A stretch of DNA of 64,000 nucleotides, taken from the NCBI GenBank assembly GCA_035578905.1, contig JAQJVL010000199.1, positions 1,364,001-1,428,000 of the forward strand, written 5' to 3'. This DNA is from Stictocephala bisonia. Lineage: Eukaryota; Arthropoda; Insecta; Hemiptera; Membracidae. The notes below the pieces were generated by a model. The model saw only the letters and a program-made list of their open reading frames with translations. It ran no database searches and was not told the DNA's origin. Positions 1-11,362 of the stretch are shown here, piece by piece (the stretch's first letter is position 1; every line of letters starts with the position of its first letter). Position numbers and translations under genes: made by a program.

Positions 1-69
1 ATTGGTTACTCGATAGATCGATATTTGGCTTGCGATATATCGATATGTTGAAAATATTTGCCATCCCTA
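1..69 (-). mobile_element. hAT-type element end (truncated by window edge)
   Basis: The stretch ends in ATCCCTA and is rich in ATCGAT/CGATATAT motifs. Reverse-complemented, it matches the left end of the complete element at 5454-6195 (TAGGGATGGCAAATATTTTC). It is therefore one end of the same non-autonomous hAT-like family; the other end lies outside the window. The flanking duplication cannot be tested. Confidence 0.7.
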
Positions 70-520
70 GAGATGTTGAATCGGCCTATATCTCTACCCA
101 CATTTTCCTCATTCATTCGGATTAGCTCTCTTTATTTCATTAACCAGGTTGTGTTTTTCCTTTTCTTTTTCCCCTTTGACCAACTTTTAATTAAAACAAT
201 ATTTTTCCTGCATCTATATGCTTTATATCGTATAGGGCTTTCAAAGCCAGCCACCAAACAAATACAAAATTAAAAACATACCCACAAAGGATTAAATCTT
301 TGTATACCCCTAAATAATATTAAAACTTCTGTACAAAGTACTTGTGTCTAACTATTACTTCTCGCCCCAGAGATCAATCCCGGTTTAAGTAACCATTCAA
401 CGTCTGCTTTTCCTAATCACTCCTGAAAAGAACGCAATAAGTTGCTGAAATTGTTAAATTATTCAATTCTTTTATTTTGTGTAATAGTACCTTAAACGTA
501 TGAAATAATAACAAAAACAA

Positions 521-921
521 ATATCAAATCAAATATCTTTATTGTTGTTGACAATATAATTGCATAACAAACGTTATTACATTAAATTGAAATAAATGAG
601 CTTATGAATCCATTTAATAATTAAAAACAATTGGTTACCGAACTACATATTGTCATTAAAATATTCCACTAGACTGTAATATTCTTTTTCAATAAGAAGT
701 GCCTTGAGATTCTTTTTAAATTTGGGTAAATTAGGTTCTTCTTTTAATCCTGTTGGCAGTTTGATAAATAATTGAATGCATGAATAGTAAACCTGTTTTT
801 CAAAATGAGAAGATGAATGGCCAGGAATAGCTAATGAGCATGACTGTGTACTCCTAAGCGTATGGTTGGTTGGTGAGGGCAAAGGAAAAAGATTTATATT
901 TTTCTTTAGGATTACCAATAA

Positions 922-988
<67 letters not shown>

Positions 989-1435
989 TTTTTGCTAGCA
1001 TATAAATGCTAGCAAAAGTTAAGAGATCGTTCGCTCGAAAGATGCCTCTGCGTTGATGAACTTCCCATCCCCAGAATGATTCTTATTGCTTTCCTCTGAA
1101 TTACAAACAATTCCATTGTGTGAGAGCTTTCATAACCCCAAATTGGAATACGGTAGGACTGGTGAGATATGAAACACCCATGATAAGCAAGCAGCAGCAT
1201 TCTACTATTGGAATAAAAAGATAGTCTGCGATGGAGGAATAGACTACTATTTAATTTTTTTGGTACTTTAATAATATGGTCCTGGAATTTAAGTTTAGCG
1301 TCGAAAACTATTCCCAGAAAATTAGTACTAGCACTGGATTCAATGAGAGTGTCTCCTAAGAGTCTCAATATGTATGTGGACGCTATTATATCATTCCACG
1401 AACTTATAATTGTATTATTTTTGTAGTGCAAGCAA
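521..1435 (-). mobile_element. 5'-truncated LINE, jockey/CR1 type, 3' portion
   Basis: The minus strand carries two stretches of LINE C-terminal protein. One (1009-1431) contains the post-catalytic reverse transcriptase part with a FLGIVFDAKLKFQDHI segment. The other (643-918) has the tail motif ending LIEKEYYSLVEYF that is typical of CR1/jockey-group LINEs. The element ends near 521-545 in a CAATAAAGATATTTG-like 3' terminus. An expanded (AT)n tract at 925-985 splits the reading frame. The palm domain with the YxDD box is missing, so this is a dead 3' fragment. Clade assignment is by motif resemblance only. Confidence 0.7.
925..985. repeat. (AT)n microsatellite
   Basis: About 30 uninterrupted AT dinucleotides lie inside the LINE fragment and separate its two coding pieces. 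Confidence 0.95.
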
Positions 1436-2320
1436 TTAAAATACGCATTACCTCAACGGCGATGTTCTATTTAAGACAGAATATAGTAACTTTTTACGAT
1501 AGATAACTAATGTTACTAGTTTTCTTGCCTTAAACCACACTGTCACTTGTTGTTGGTTGAAAATAAAACTCTTAGGAGGTCAAATCACGTTTACATAATA
1601 CATTCACTTACATTGGCCAGTAAACACGTTCAAGCTCATATAGAACGTTCCCAGTGGTTCTAGGTATTTCAGGTATCCGGTAATACACCGCAAAGGCTGA
1701 CAACAACATATGACATGACACTCATAAAACTCTTGATTTACTAGCAGGAAGTTTGAAACGTCCAAGGTTTTACCACTATCCGAGAGTCCAGTTTCATAAA
1801 GGTGCTGTACAGAACTATGGATAAAATTTGATTTGAAGAGAATAAGTTGTTTTTTTTTCATATTCCAAGTTAAAAAAGTAACATACAATGAACAAGTCTT
1901 CCGCCTTTATCAAGTCGGGATGGAAAATATTATGTCTTTAAAAACCCGGAATGAATAACAACTTCGGACCTTTTAATTTTTGTGTTTCATGAATTTTATG
2001 TGTGAAACGATGAAGAACACATTACAATATTTTATGATACCAAATTAATTTTAGTATTATCTAAAAAAAAGTTAATTATCTCAATTATTGGTGGTCATTA
2101 GATTCTAAAAATTCGTCAAAACCAAGTCAGAAGTATTGAATACAGTTATATTTTTCTCAGACCATATTGATGCTGGCTTTTACATAATGTCAATCTTGCA
2201 ATACCCTGCAGCCTTAGAGAGCAAGGTGCAATTCTAATAAATTTCGCGTCTGCTAGTTGATTATTTTATAAATATAAAGATACTATTTGACCCAATCGTT
2301 TGAATGAATACTGCTGGGCA

Positions 2321-2322
<2 letters not shown>
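1436..2322. other. AT-rich stretch without gene
   Basis: No coding pattern, RNA gene or clear repeat boundary was seen. The 94-codon minus-strand open frame at 1604-1888 has no recognisable motif and is probably chance. Confidence 0.5.

Positions 2323-2373
<51 letters not shown>
2323..2373. repeat. (TA)n microsatellite
   Basis: About 25 TA units, uninterrupted. Confidence 0.95.
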
Positions 2374-2375
<2 letters not shown>

Positions 2376-2397
2376 CACAATAAACTAAAAAAATCCT

Positions 2398-2512
2398 TTG
2401 GGGACCGAATGACTATATTTCGTCATTTACGTTTCTTCCCTTGAGGACAGAAATGACGAAATATGGTCAATACTAAAATTCACGTTGAGGACCGAATGAC
2501 GATATCCCGTCA
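2398..2512. repeat. Cluster of three short palindrome-containing repeats
   Basis: Three degenerate units of about 45 bp share GAGGACCGAATGACG-like heads and AATGACnatatnnCGTCATT-like palindromic cores, starting near 2400, 2443 and 2485. The middle copy is partly inverted. The function is unknown. They could be an old transposon end with iterated binding sites. Confidence 0.5.
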
Positions 2513-3524
2513 TTCGAAGTTTGTTACATATAACATCCAATTTACCGCTTACGATAACTTGTACGTCTTTGGGATGATACATAGACGTTAAAGAATGCTT
2601 TTTTAACGTCTGGAGTCAGCTGTTGGAATATAACGGCAATGAAAAGAACTGATAATAATAGACAGACAGTTAATTTTAACAGACTAATCTGACAGTACTA
2701 ACAAAATATTTCATGTTATTTTTTTAATATTTTCAATCCGACTGTTATATTTTTTCTGTGCTTGTAGGTGATTAAGTTTAAAATTCAATAAAACAGTTTC
2801 CCACACGTAAAATATTTTTTGTTTACGAGCTGTAAGCGTACAAAAAAGATTTCTTTTAACAAAATACACTTTTTATTGACAAAATATAAATATTTAAAAA
2901 TTACAACATAACTTTTTGGACATTTATTCTGATAAAGTACTCAATTACAAACATTCTGGTCAAATATGTAACCTTGTATCTTTATTAGAACAAATGTTAT
3001 AAACAAATTCCTCAAATAGAGCCGTGTTACTTCTTCAAGAGGCTGCAAAACCCTATTTACCACTTTAACCTCAAAGTGAACAAAAATAACTGGTAAGAAA
3101 AGTACAATATTGGATGATTTTATAAGTTTCAAAACCAATACAAATAATGTCTGAAACAATTTAAGATACTAATGATTATAAATAGTTTATTTATGATTAG
3201 TAAACTCTACCAACATTGATTCAGAGCCTTAAACTGAACGGCAAATCCTAAAATCAGTAATTAGAAATATTGTTTCGTTAAAAGGATAAACGAAATGTGT
3301 ATGAAGTTTGAGCAGTCGATTATAATTCTTTTCTTAAGATACGGTTAAAATATGGCAAATATAAGGGTTATTCGTTATTATAATTGAGCAAAACACGCAT
3401 TTGAAAAGGGCAAATAAATTACATCTTCCATGTGGTAAACAAGCTTGAAAAATAACATACAAGACTTTAGGGTAGAGGAAATTTGTTCTTTAACGATTTC
3501 TGATTAGGAGGTTATAGACATATA
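2513..3524. other. AT-rich stretch without gene
   Basis: No coding signal was recognised. The short open frame at 2941-3159 has no family motif. Confidence 0.5.
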
Positions 3525-3668
3525 TATTTTAGGTTGTAATAAAATTAAACTGAGTACCCTTATATTTATTTTTATTAAAAACTCATTACACAACATGTTT
3601 CGATTTTCTGGTCATTTTCTAGTGTAAATTAAATAAGTTGAGTATATAATAATTTTTAAAATAAAATT
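3525..3668 (+). repeat. PLE pseudo-LTR, left inverted copy
   Basis: It pairs as an inverted repeat with 4886-5029, with very few differences (for example the CGATTTTC / CGACTTTC site). It is located immediately before the truncated reverse transcriptase. Confidence 0.85.
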
Positions 3669-3696
3669 AATATAAAAATAAATAACATTAACAAAA

Positions 3697-4830
3697 ATGT
3701 GTACAGATCAAAATTATTTCCAATTTAATACAACATACTACAAACAGGAAAATGGTCTAGCAATGGGTTCCCCATTGTCAGGTCTTCTCTCAAATATATT
3801 TATACACAATCTGGAAGAAAAGAAAATAATGCACCCATCCAACCCGTTCAGAAACAAAATTATATACTGGTACCGATATGTAGATGACATTATTTGTTTA
3901 TTTGATGGAAACTTGGAAGAAAGTAATGATTTTTTATCTTATTTAAATTCTATGTTCCCCCAAATACAATTCACTAAAGAAGCCCAAACTGATATAATCA
4001 ATTATTTAGATCTATCAATTACCAAAATCAACAATAAACATTCATTCAAAATCTACAGAAAACTCACACAAACCGACCTTATAATACCATCTACATCCAA
4101 TCATCCCTGACAACACAAATTATCAACTTTCCATTCTATGATAAATCGTCTAATAAACATACCAATGAACGAGAAACACTTCACTGAGGAAAAAAATATA
4201 ATAAAATATTTGGCAATAAAAAACGGATACAAACCAAACATGATTGACAAACTAATAAGAAACAAAAAGAAGAAAAGAAATAACAGCTCAACAAATCAAG
4301 ACCCAAAGAAGATCAAATTTATAAACGTACCATATAACACAAGCCTAAACAAAGCTATTCGAAAATCCTTTCAAAATACAAATTACAAACTAAGTTTCAC
4401 CACACGCAACAACACATTCAACATTTTAGATAACAAATCTCAAAAAGAACATAATAATGACAACATTTACAGCAAATCAGGTATTTACAAAATTAATTGT
4501 ACAGACTGTGATAAATTCTACATTGGACAAACTGGAAGACCATTCAAAACACGCTTTCAAGAACATATACAAGCTCTCAGAAGCTATAACACAACTACAA
4601 TGAAATCCACATTCGCAGAACACTTGCTCTCTACAGACCACACGTACACAAAAATGGAAGAAAACATGGAAATATTAAATTTTATGAAAAAGGGCAAGAA
4701 AATGAATGCAACAGAAGAATTACATATATATTTGGCACAACAAGATAATCCACTGAACATGTTGAACACACAAATCAATTATACAAACCCTATTTTTGAT
4801 ATGATTCGAAACATTAAAAATTATAACTAA
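3697..4830 (+). pseudogene. PLE polyprotein: RT C-terminal half plus GIY-YIG endonuclease, one in-frame stop
   Basis: The frame runs from 3697 to 4830 and is interrupted only by TGA at 4108-4110. The two open pieces (137 and 230 codons) are in the same phase. The upstream piece has the GLAMGSPLSGLLSNIF motif and the catalytic YRYVDD box (around residues 60-65), as in reverse transcriptases of the PLE/telomerase group. After the stop, the conserved FHSMINRLINIP region continues into a basic linker and then the GIY-YIG nuclease (GIYKINC, then FYIGQTGR with R and E further on). A CGA-to-TGA change would explain the stop. RT fingers and early palm are missing, so the protein is non-functional. 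Confidence 0.9.
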
Positions 4831-4885
4831 AAATATCACCAACTTATCCATATTCATCAATATTTACAAAAACCACATGTTTTAC

Positions 4886-5029
4886 AATTTTATTTTAAAA
4901 ATTATTATATCCTCAACTTATTTAATTTACACTAGAAAATGACCAGAAAGTCGAAACATGTTGTGTAATGAGTTTTTAATAAAAATAAATATAAGGGTAC
5001 TCAGTTTAATTTTATTACAACCTAAAATA
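4886..5029 (-). repeat. PLE pseudo-LTR, right inverted copy
   Basis: Inverted match to 3525-3668, downstream of the endonuclease stop. It contains AAGTCGAAACATG next to a short GAC/GTC stem, which loosely recalls the hammerhead ribozymes known in PLE pseudo-LTRs. The CUGANGA core is not convincing. Confidence 0.8.
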
Positions 5030-5060
5030 CGTAAGTAGCCCTAATTTTAACTTTATATTA

Positions 5061-5086
5061 CTATATATATATATATATATATATAA
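5061..5086. repeat. (TA)n microsatellite
   Basis: A run of TA dinucleotides just downstream of the PLE. Confidence 0.9.
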
Positions 5087-5453
5087 ATGAGAACAATAGG
5101 ACTTCGAAGTCAGTGAGAAGAAATGAGAAAAACTAGAATATTAAAAAAAGGGTAAAAACTACAGTGTCCTGTGACCAAAGACAGTTTTATTTGGGTCTTG
5201 TGTACAGATGTATGATTTTAAAAGGCGAAACCAAGACAGTGTTACCGAAGGCGATAGATGATCTGAAACTGTTGGGACACACCACATAGGGCAAGAAATC
5301 CAAGAAGCTCTACGTTCAGGAAGTCGACATGGTTCAGGAAGACTTGACGTGACGAAACAGAATCAATGTCGACGACTAGTGAGTGATGAGGAAGTGGAAG
5401 AGTGAGAAAAATCAGATCACGGGCCGCGGTGATCGTCTCGCACATAATACGTC
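5087..5453. other. Stretch without recognised gene
   Basis: No coding motif. A minus-strand open frame (5242-5493) runs into the hAT element end and is not conserved-looking. Confidence 0.4.
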
Positions 5454-6195
5454 TAGGGATGGCAAATATTTTCAACATATCGATATATCGCAAACTAAAT
5501 ATCGATATATCATATAACCGATATATCGAATTGTCAATGTACTAACTGTTTAAATTAGCCTATGCACTAACTCTTATGTCATGACCAATAATACATTATT
5601 GTTTTGCTGTCACTATTTAGAATAGCCCAATGAATATAACAATTAAATACTTTATGTACACGAAACAAGTTGTGGTCTGTGGGGTGGAATAAAAAAAATC
5701 AAAATAAGAATATCAATTCCTCTAGCTAGTTATTAATTATGCTATTTATAAAAGAATTATGTAATGGCATTGTTATTTTTGTTTTTCATATTTAAAAATG
5801 CCACTAAGCTTCTGATAAACACTAATAATTAAAAATTAATTCGCTTGTGAAATATATGTTAGTGTCATTTAACTACTTGAGTCATAAAGTGGTGCTATAT
5901 AATTATTTATTTCAGGCACTATCTAAAAAACTCTTAAAAATTTGTTAACCTCACCTAAAAATACTAAATAAAGTTACTTCAATGCATGTTTAGTACGCAT
6001 AGACCTATGTAACAATTTAAATGTGATTTTTTCGAATCGTGATTATTTTGAAAGAGAATACGTCAATATTTAGTGATGATATATTGAACCAAAATATCGA
6101 TATGACCGGTATTATCGAAAGAATATATCGATACTTGTGTATCGATGTATCGAAACATACTTATCGATTTTTCCGATATATCGTTGCTATCCCTA
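5454..6195. mobile_element. Non-autonomous hAT-type element with 8-bp target duplication
   Basis: It starts TAGGGATGGCAA and ends TTGCTATCCCTA, giving short terminal inverted repeats. It is flanked by AATACGTC (5446-5453) and AATACATC (6196-6203), an 8-bp duplication with one mismatch, as expected for hAT transposition. Both ends carry clusters of ATCGAT/CGATATATCGA motifs, typical subterminal binding repeats. The 742-bp interior has no transposase, so it depends on a relative elsewhere. A second end lies at 1-69. Confidence 0.85.
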
Positions 6196-6203
6196 AATAC
6201 ATC

Positions 6204-8320
6204 AAGAAAACTAACGTACACGCGATGTTGATAGAACTTGGCAATCTACAAACGAATACACTCCCAATATTGGGAACGGATAGCCTAGCGTAAATGCTAT
6301 TTTTCCTAATTATATACTCCTAAAAGTATACTCTTAAGCAACAAGTTTGCCTGATTCATATCAGATTACATACAGCAACTATTACATACACAGGCAATCA
6401 ATTGTAAATTATATAAATTCATAATAATTTTGCTCTTGTGATCCAACCGTTTCATCTATACGACCGTTTCAACCATCAAATTGTCAATATAGCTTATATT
6501 TTTAACGACTGAACGAAAAAAATATCTAGGAAACATAAAATTAGAAAAGTAACCAAGAACTACCACTCTTTTTTTACACAATATATAGCACAAGTTCCGT
6601 GAATAATTGAACTACAATTCTGATGACTCAGCTGTCAACCACCCTTGATCTGTGATTTGTTGGGGGGCACACACGAAACGCCTCGTGAAACGAATCTCGC
6701 ACAAACCCCGTGAACAAAGGGTTCGTAGTGGTACTCACCCACCCTACGTACGGTCACGTGACAATCACGGAACTAATTAGGGTAATTGTAAACTGACACT
6801 ACAGTCATGCACCAGGGAGGAACTAGTACCACAGACTACACTAGCATTATATCACACGACCTCCCCTTTTGTTGCCGTCCCAACAACGTGTGGTTTTTAC
6901 TTTTTCTTTTCACTTGTTATTGATTTACGATCGAGACTCGGCCGTCCGGACAGAGGACGAACGAGAAAGTGGGGGCCTTTGTAAGTGCCAGTCTATTGTA
7001 CTAGCTGAGGGCAGAGAAACTGCGGGGAAACTTCCGGAAGTTTCCCAGCTGAGCACTTGACAACTGCAGCAAGTACGTGAACTCCGATTGTTACGAGCTT
7101 ACCTCATGGGAATGTTATCGGTTTGAATCAGCAAAGTTCTTAATTGCCCCATTACTGAAGACGGTGTACGGCATTCCTCACTAAAACGGGACGGATGAAT
7201 AGAACGTCACTTTTGTTCTAAATGGAAGTTCTAAAGACGTACCATTCATGTGACAAATTTATTGTAGCACAAAATCACGCATGACCAACTAACATGATAC
7301 AAAATAATGCTTCTTCAATTTTAACATTAGAAAGCATCCCAAAACACCTCACGTCAGTTGTATATAATGACATGATTTTTTTTTTTTTTCTTATCTAATT
7401 TCGTACAAAATTCGTCAAGGAAACTAAATCAATGAGTCAATATCTTTTGCTTAGTCAATGAACTATCATCAACGCAACTAATTATTGACTATTGATTTCC
7501 AAGGTATTAATTAGATTAATTTAGAACACGAAAACCTCTTCGTTATTCAACACCTACTTCAATGTTTGTTCTCACATGTATATTAACTTTAAGCAATTGT
7601 TTTGGCCAAATAAAATTTTTTCAAAACTAGCTAAAGATTATGATGTCATTTATAATGCAATCGCCTACATTAAATAATTTAGCATTGTCAATTCACTTAT
7701 GTAAAAGTTATATTTATCTGCAGACCCATTTCCTTGCCATCCCAAATTTTGAAAAAAAATCGTTTTACCATATCAGTTAAAACCGGAATAAATAAAACAT
7801 TGCAGTGTAATTTATTTGTTACTTACTTCCTCGTCTAAAAAAATCAAGAAATTTCCATTTGAATCTCACCTAAAAAAAAACAAAAAACGATCAGTCGGTT
7901 CAAACTACACAGTGGAAGACTACGGCCTTGCACCCAATATCATAATGTTGGACAATAAAGCAAATATTTATTGTGGCAACGGTCAACAGTCGTGTAAATG
8001 GCATTGAACAGTGTTAGCAGCGTTGGCGGTTGCCAAACAAGTAAACAGAAGACTCTTAGTTGAGATGTTAACTGTTGTGAAGGTTGTAATTACTAATCTA
8101 CGTTGGGGTAGTGCTGTAGTTCAGCTACTAGGGAGGCTAAACGAAAACTTCATACATAATACTTGATCAAACTAATGAGGTGTACTCTTTGTGGTCTAAG
8201 GTTAGTAAAAAGTCTGATCAGCTAATCAATAAAACTAATCAAGACGTATGAGTGGATTACACATATTTCTTTTGAGATTACAAATAAATTGTGTTTTAGT
8301 GTCAAATTGCAGCCTAGGGG
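6204..8320. other. Stretch without recognised gene
   Basis: Open frames at 6869-7060 and 7816-8007 lack recognisable motifs and coding bias. A run of T occurs near 7378-7390. Nothing further can be supported. Confidence 0.4.
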
Positions 8321-8395
8321 TGAGATCTGATCATCAGTATACTCAGTACTACGTGGTTCGGATTTGACGGTAAACTGTTGTAGGCCCCAACTTTC
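8321..8395 (+). repeat. Weak fragment of dispersed repeat DR1
   Basis: The segment CTACGTGGTTCGGAT and following bases resemble the heads of the repeats at 9815 and 13685. It is short and diverged. Confidence 0.4.
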
Positions 8396-8865
8396 CCTAG
8401 CAAAAAATTTTGCTATCAAAAATTGTCCCACTCTAAAGATCACTGGACCTAATTCTAGTTAGTAACAAAGATTACACTCAATAGTAACTGGCAACTTATT
8501 GTCAACCATATCTTGACAATCGACGTCTTGACGACGATAGTGTCCAATATAACCAATAGCGTCCGCTCAATGGTTGCCATCGACGTGGAAACTACTATTA
8601 CATTTTTGTTTATTTATATCTGACAATAGTGATATTGGATTCAGTGTATATATAGCCTATATATCTATCAATGTTTAGTGCAATTCTAATATTTAGCCCT
8701 TTCAAATTTTAGTTAATGGTATATTAGTAATTGACAAGAAGGCCTTGTGTTTGCAATGGAAGAGACCAGCACTGAGCCAGTGACTATACAATGCGCGTGT
8801 GGTATCACCGCCACCTTGTTGACAATCTAATTTTAAAAACTACTGAAACTTTCTTTCTTTGTAGT

Positions 8866-9350
8866 TCAAGAAAATTTTACTTCATACGAGAGTACGATTT
8901 TAGTGCCACTTAAATAACACGATTAATTTAGGTGTAAAGAAATTTTGTCTAGCGTTTGTCGTTACGGAGGGTTTACAAGGGTTTACAAAAAGAATAATTC
9001 CTCACAAACTTGTTTAAATTATTAAACGAGTCTTATGCCAAACTAATTAAAATTAATCAAACTGTCATTCATCCACAAGAAATTATTTGTATTATTATTA
9101 TTATTATTATTCTCGCTACAATGACAGTTTAGACGACTCACGCGCAGTTTCATTCATAAAACCGTGTTCTTAAACACAAATCACTGTAAAAAGCAAAATC
9201 TCCAGCATAATTTTTTCTAAAAAAATATAACATAGGTAGTCGACAATATAAGTTTGAAAATTATTGCTTAAGTTTGAAAAATAAGTATGACAGCAAATTA
9301 AAAACACAGTTTTGTTATTTTAGGCCAGCAGCGCGTGACCGTTCCACCGT
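8866..9350 (+). mobile_element. Single arm of the TAGTCCG foldback family
   Basis: Matches the right arm of the palindromic element at 19135-20279 along almost its whole length: shared ACGAGAGTA start, GACAGTTTA-A-GA block, CACTGTAAAAAGCAAA block, and end at AGGCCAGCAGCGCG. No left arm is seen upstream. The family's terminal TTATTTTATTCGGACTATA is not adjacent but occurs at 9780-9798, after a tandem repeat. Confidence 0.8.
9089..9112. repeat. (ATT)n microsatellite
   Basis: About eight ATT units inside the foldback arm. The same place is also trinucleotide-rich, but shorter, in the copies at 19970 and 43525. Confidence 0.85.
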
Positions 9351-9540
9351 AACATGAATCTTCCCCTTTAGGCGTTAATCTCCCCCCCCCCCCACCATTG
9401 TGTATCCTACAGTAAATCTCCTCCGCTAGAAGAGCACATAAAGAAGACTTATTACACAGACTTTGTCTACATGAGTGTTGTTTAACATGAATCTTCCTAA
9501 AATGTTACACAAGAACAGCGAAGTGTTACTCCCATTAACA

Positions 9541-9779
9541 TACAGTGGTATTGAACCACCCGCCCACCCATACACATACAGTGGTATTGACCCATACACG
9601 TACAGTGGTATTGAAATTCACGTACAATGGTATTGACCCACCCGCCCACCCATACACGTACAATGGTATTGACCCACCCACCCACCCATACACGTACAGT
9701 GGTATTGACCCACCCGCCTACCCATACACGTACAGTGGTATTGACCCACCCACCCACCCATACACATACAGTGGTATTG
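9541..9779. repeat. Minisatellite of about 33-37 bp units
   Basis: Roughly six to seven imperfect units containing CCCACCCATACACGTACAGTGGTATTGA. Open frames on both strands are by-products of the repeat. Single related units occur at 13973-14005 and 26103-26125, so the unit is dispersed. Confidence 0.9.
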
Positions 9780-9799
9780 TTATTTTATTCGGACTATAG
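9780..9799 (+). repeat. Detached terminus of the TAGTCCG foldback family
   Basis: TTATTTTATTCGGACTATAG is the terminal sequence that directly follows the arm at 20258-20279 and 43797-43820. Here it lies about 430 bp beyond the arm at 8866-9350, with the minisatellite between. Confidence 0.65.
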
Positions 9800-9814
9800 A
9801 GAAGTTTTGGAAGA

Positions 9815-10025
9815 GAACTTGGTATCAGACTTGTCAGTTGGCTGAAAATCAGACCAACACTACGTGGTTCGGATTCCACGTACAGATGTAGGTCCGTTAG
9901 TTACCCTGGCTATTGGACTATTAATAAATGGATCTTTCTAAGGAACAGTCGACCTTAGTTAATAACAATAACTGTACTCGTTCATCTACACTCATTCGCC
10001 CATCATATTTACCCATATATATGAT
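9815..10025 (+). repeat. Dispersed repeat DR1 (SINE-like)
   Basis: Shares with 13685-14370 the order CTTGTCA, GCTGAAAATCAGA, CAACACTACGTGGTTCGGATT, TGTAGGTCC, GGCTATTGG, GAGGAACAGTC and CATCTACACTC. Inverted copies lie at 36868-37022 and 53522-53640. GGTTCGGATTCC resembles a pol III B box, but no convincing A box was found. Confidence 0.7.
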
Positions 10026-11168
10026 GGGTCTACATATATGATATCTACAAACGGTGTCTTAATGATGAATAATAATGATGGTAAAAATTACATTGCAATA
10101 TTAAAATAAAATTATTTACATCCTCTCTTAAAATTGACATCATCAATTCTTAACTTGCACGCAGTCATGAACATTCAACAAAAAGTCAATGCTTCTAAAA
10201 TATCTGAAGAAAAATCAGTCTTATGACGGATATCTAGATTAAGTCTCATGCTTATTATATTCACAAAATAGAATTGATAAATATTAGAAGACACTAAAAA
10301 AAGGTTCTGTTACTCAAATTTTGTAACGTATGTTACATATTTGTCACATTTAAGAAAAGTACTTTAAATTTCAATTCAAACACTTATAATGATTGAATAC
10401 AACAAATGAATATACATTCTAATGTATTTATGCATTCAACACATTTTTTTACAGTAAATAACATTCAAAAGTGCTAAAAAAAAATGGCCTTGCTTCATCA
10501 CAACTTTATATATCTAAAAAAAAAAAACACACACTTAAACTTTTGATAAAAAAGACCTATATATTTAATTAGTACAGCTAATACCATTATCAAAAATGCC
10601 AATATTAATAGTTTTCATTGAAACAATTCTTTACTCAAATTCACCTTTTACACGGATTGGTTGTCAACTACCTGTATACAATAACATCTTACGAAATTAA
10701 ATTCAAAATGTTCAAATACACAACTGTTGACTATAACTTTTCACAAATAAAATCTGCCGGTAAACTGTAAAAAAAAAAATAAAAAAAAATAATAATAACT
10801 GACACCACAATATAGAGATCTCAAATCAACATCGCACTTAACTCTACAAGTTTATATTTCTTAACACAAAGAACAGAAAGTATTGAGTTGTGTAACTAAA
10901 AATTCCAAGTTGTTCTCCCAAAATAATTACTAAACAACACTACATCGTCAAAAAAAGTGTTATCTCAGACTCATTGTAATTGGACAACATGGGAAGGGAA
11001 TACTCCCCAGTGTCTTCAGGAAGTGGTTTGTGCGGACTAACTCCTTAATTAAACGATCAATGAATAAACATTAATTGTCTCTCGCGGGAACAACTTGTTG
11101 AGGAGGTTCAAACAGTGATACCAACATGTCTGACTTACAACCATAAATTTCCCTGAAAAATAATCTTC
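10026..11168. other. AT-rich stretch without gene
   Basis: Many A-runs and no sustained open frame. No repeat boundary recognised. Confidence 0.5.
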
Positions 11169-11208
11169 TTTTTTTCTCAGGAGGAAGATGTTCCTCCTGA
11201 GAAAAAAA
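11169..11208. repeat. Perfect 18-bp hairpin with 4-nt loop
   Basis: TTTTTTTCTCAGGAGGAA (11169-11186) is followed by GATG and then its exact reverse complement (11191-11208). Confidence 0.9.
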
Positions 11209-11362
11209 ATATACCTATACAGCTTTAAACAGACGTAAAAACTAAGAACTTTTAACCCTTTTTCCTGCCAGAAAAATTATAGATCTTTTCTTGGAAAGCT
11301 CCACCAGTTCTCCATGTTCCAAACAACTAAAGAGCTGAAACTAATTCGCAAGCCTTAAAAAT

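Larger units (their letters stand above)
3525..5029 (+). mobile_element. Penelope-like retroelement, 5'-truncated, flanked by inverted repeats
   Basis: A Penelope-like element (PLE) with the family's two marks: a telomerase-related reverse transcriptase fused to a GIY-YIG endonuclease. It is bounded by a 144-bp inverted repeat (3525-3668 against 4886-5029, nearly identical). PLEs often carry such pseudo-LTRs in direct or inverted orientation, arising from tandem or foldback integration. The first part of the reverse transcriptase is absent, so the copy cannot be autonomous. Flanking target duplications are not obvious. Confidence 0.9.

Noticed and set aside
9497..9845. Three open frames of Pro/His/Thr repeats
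   Set aside because: Products of the minisatellite whose unit length leaves frames open on both strands.
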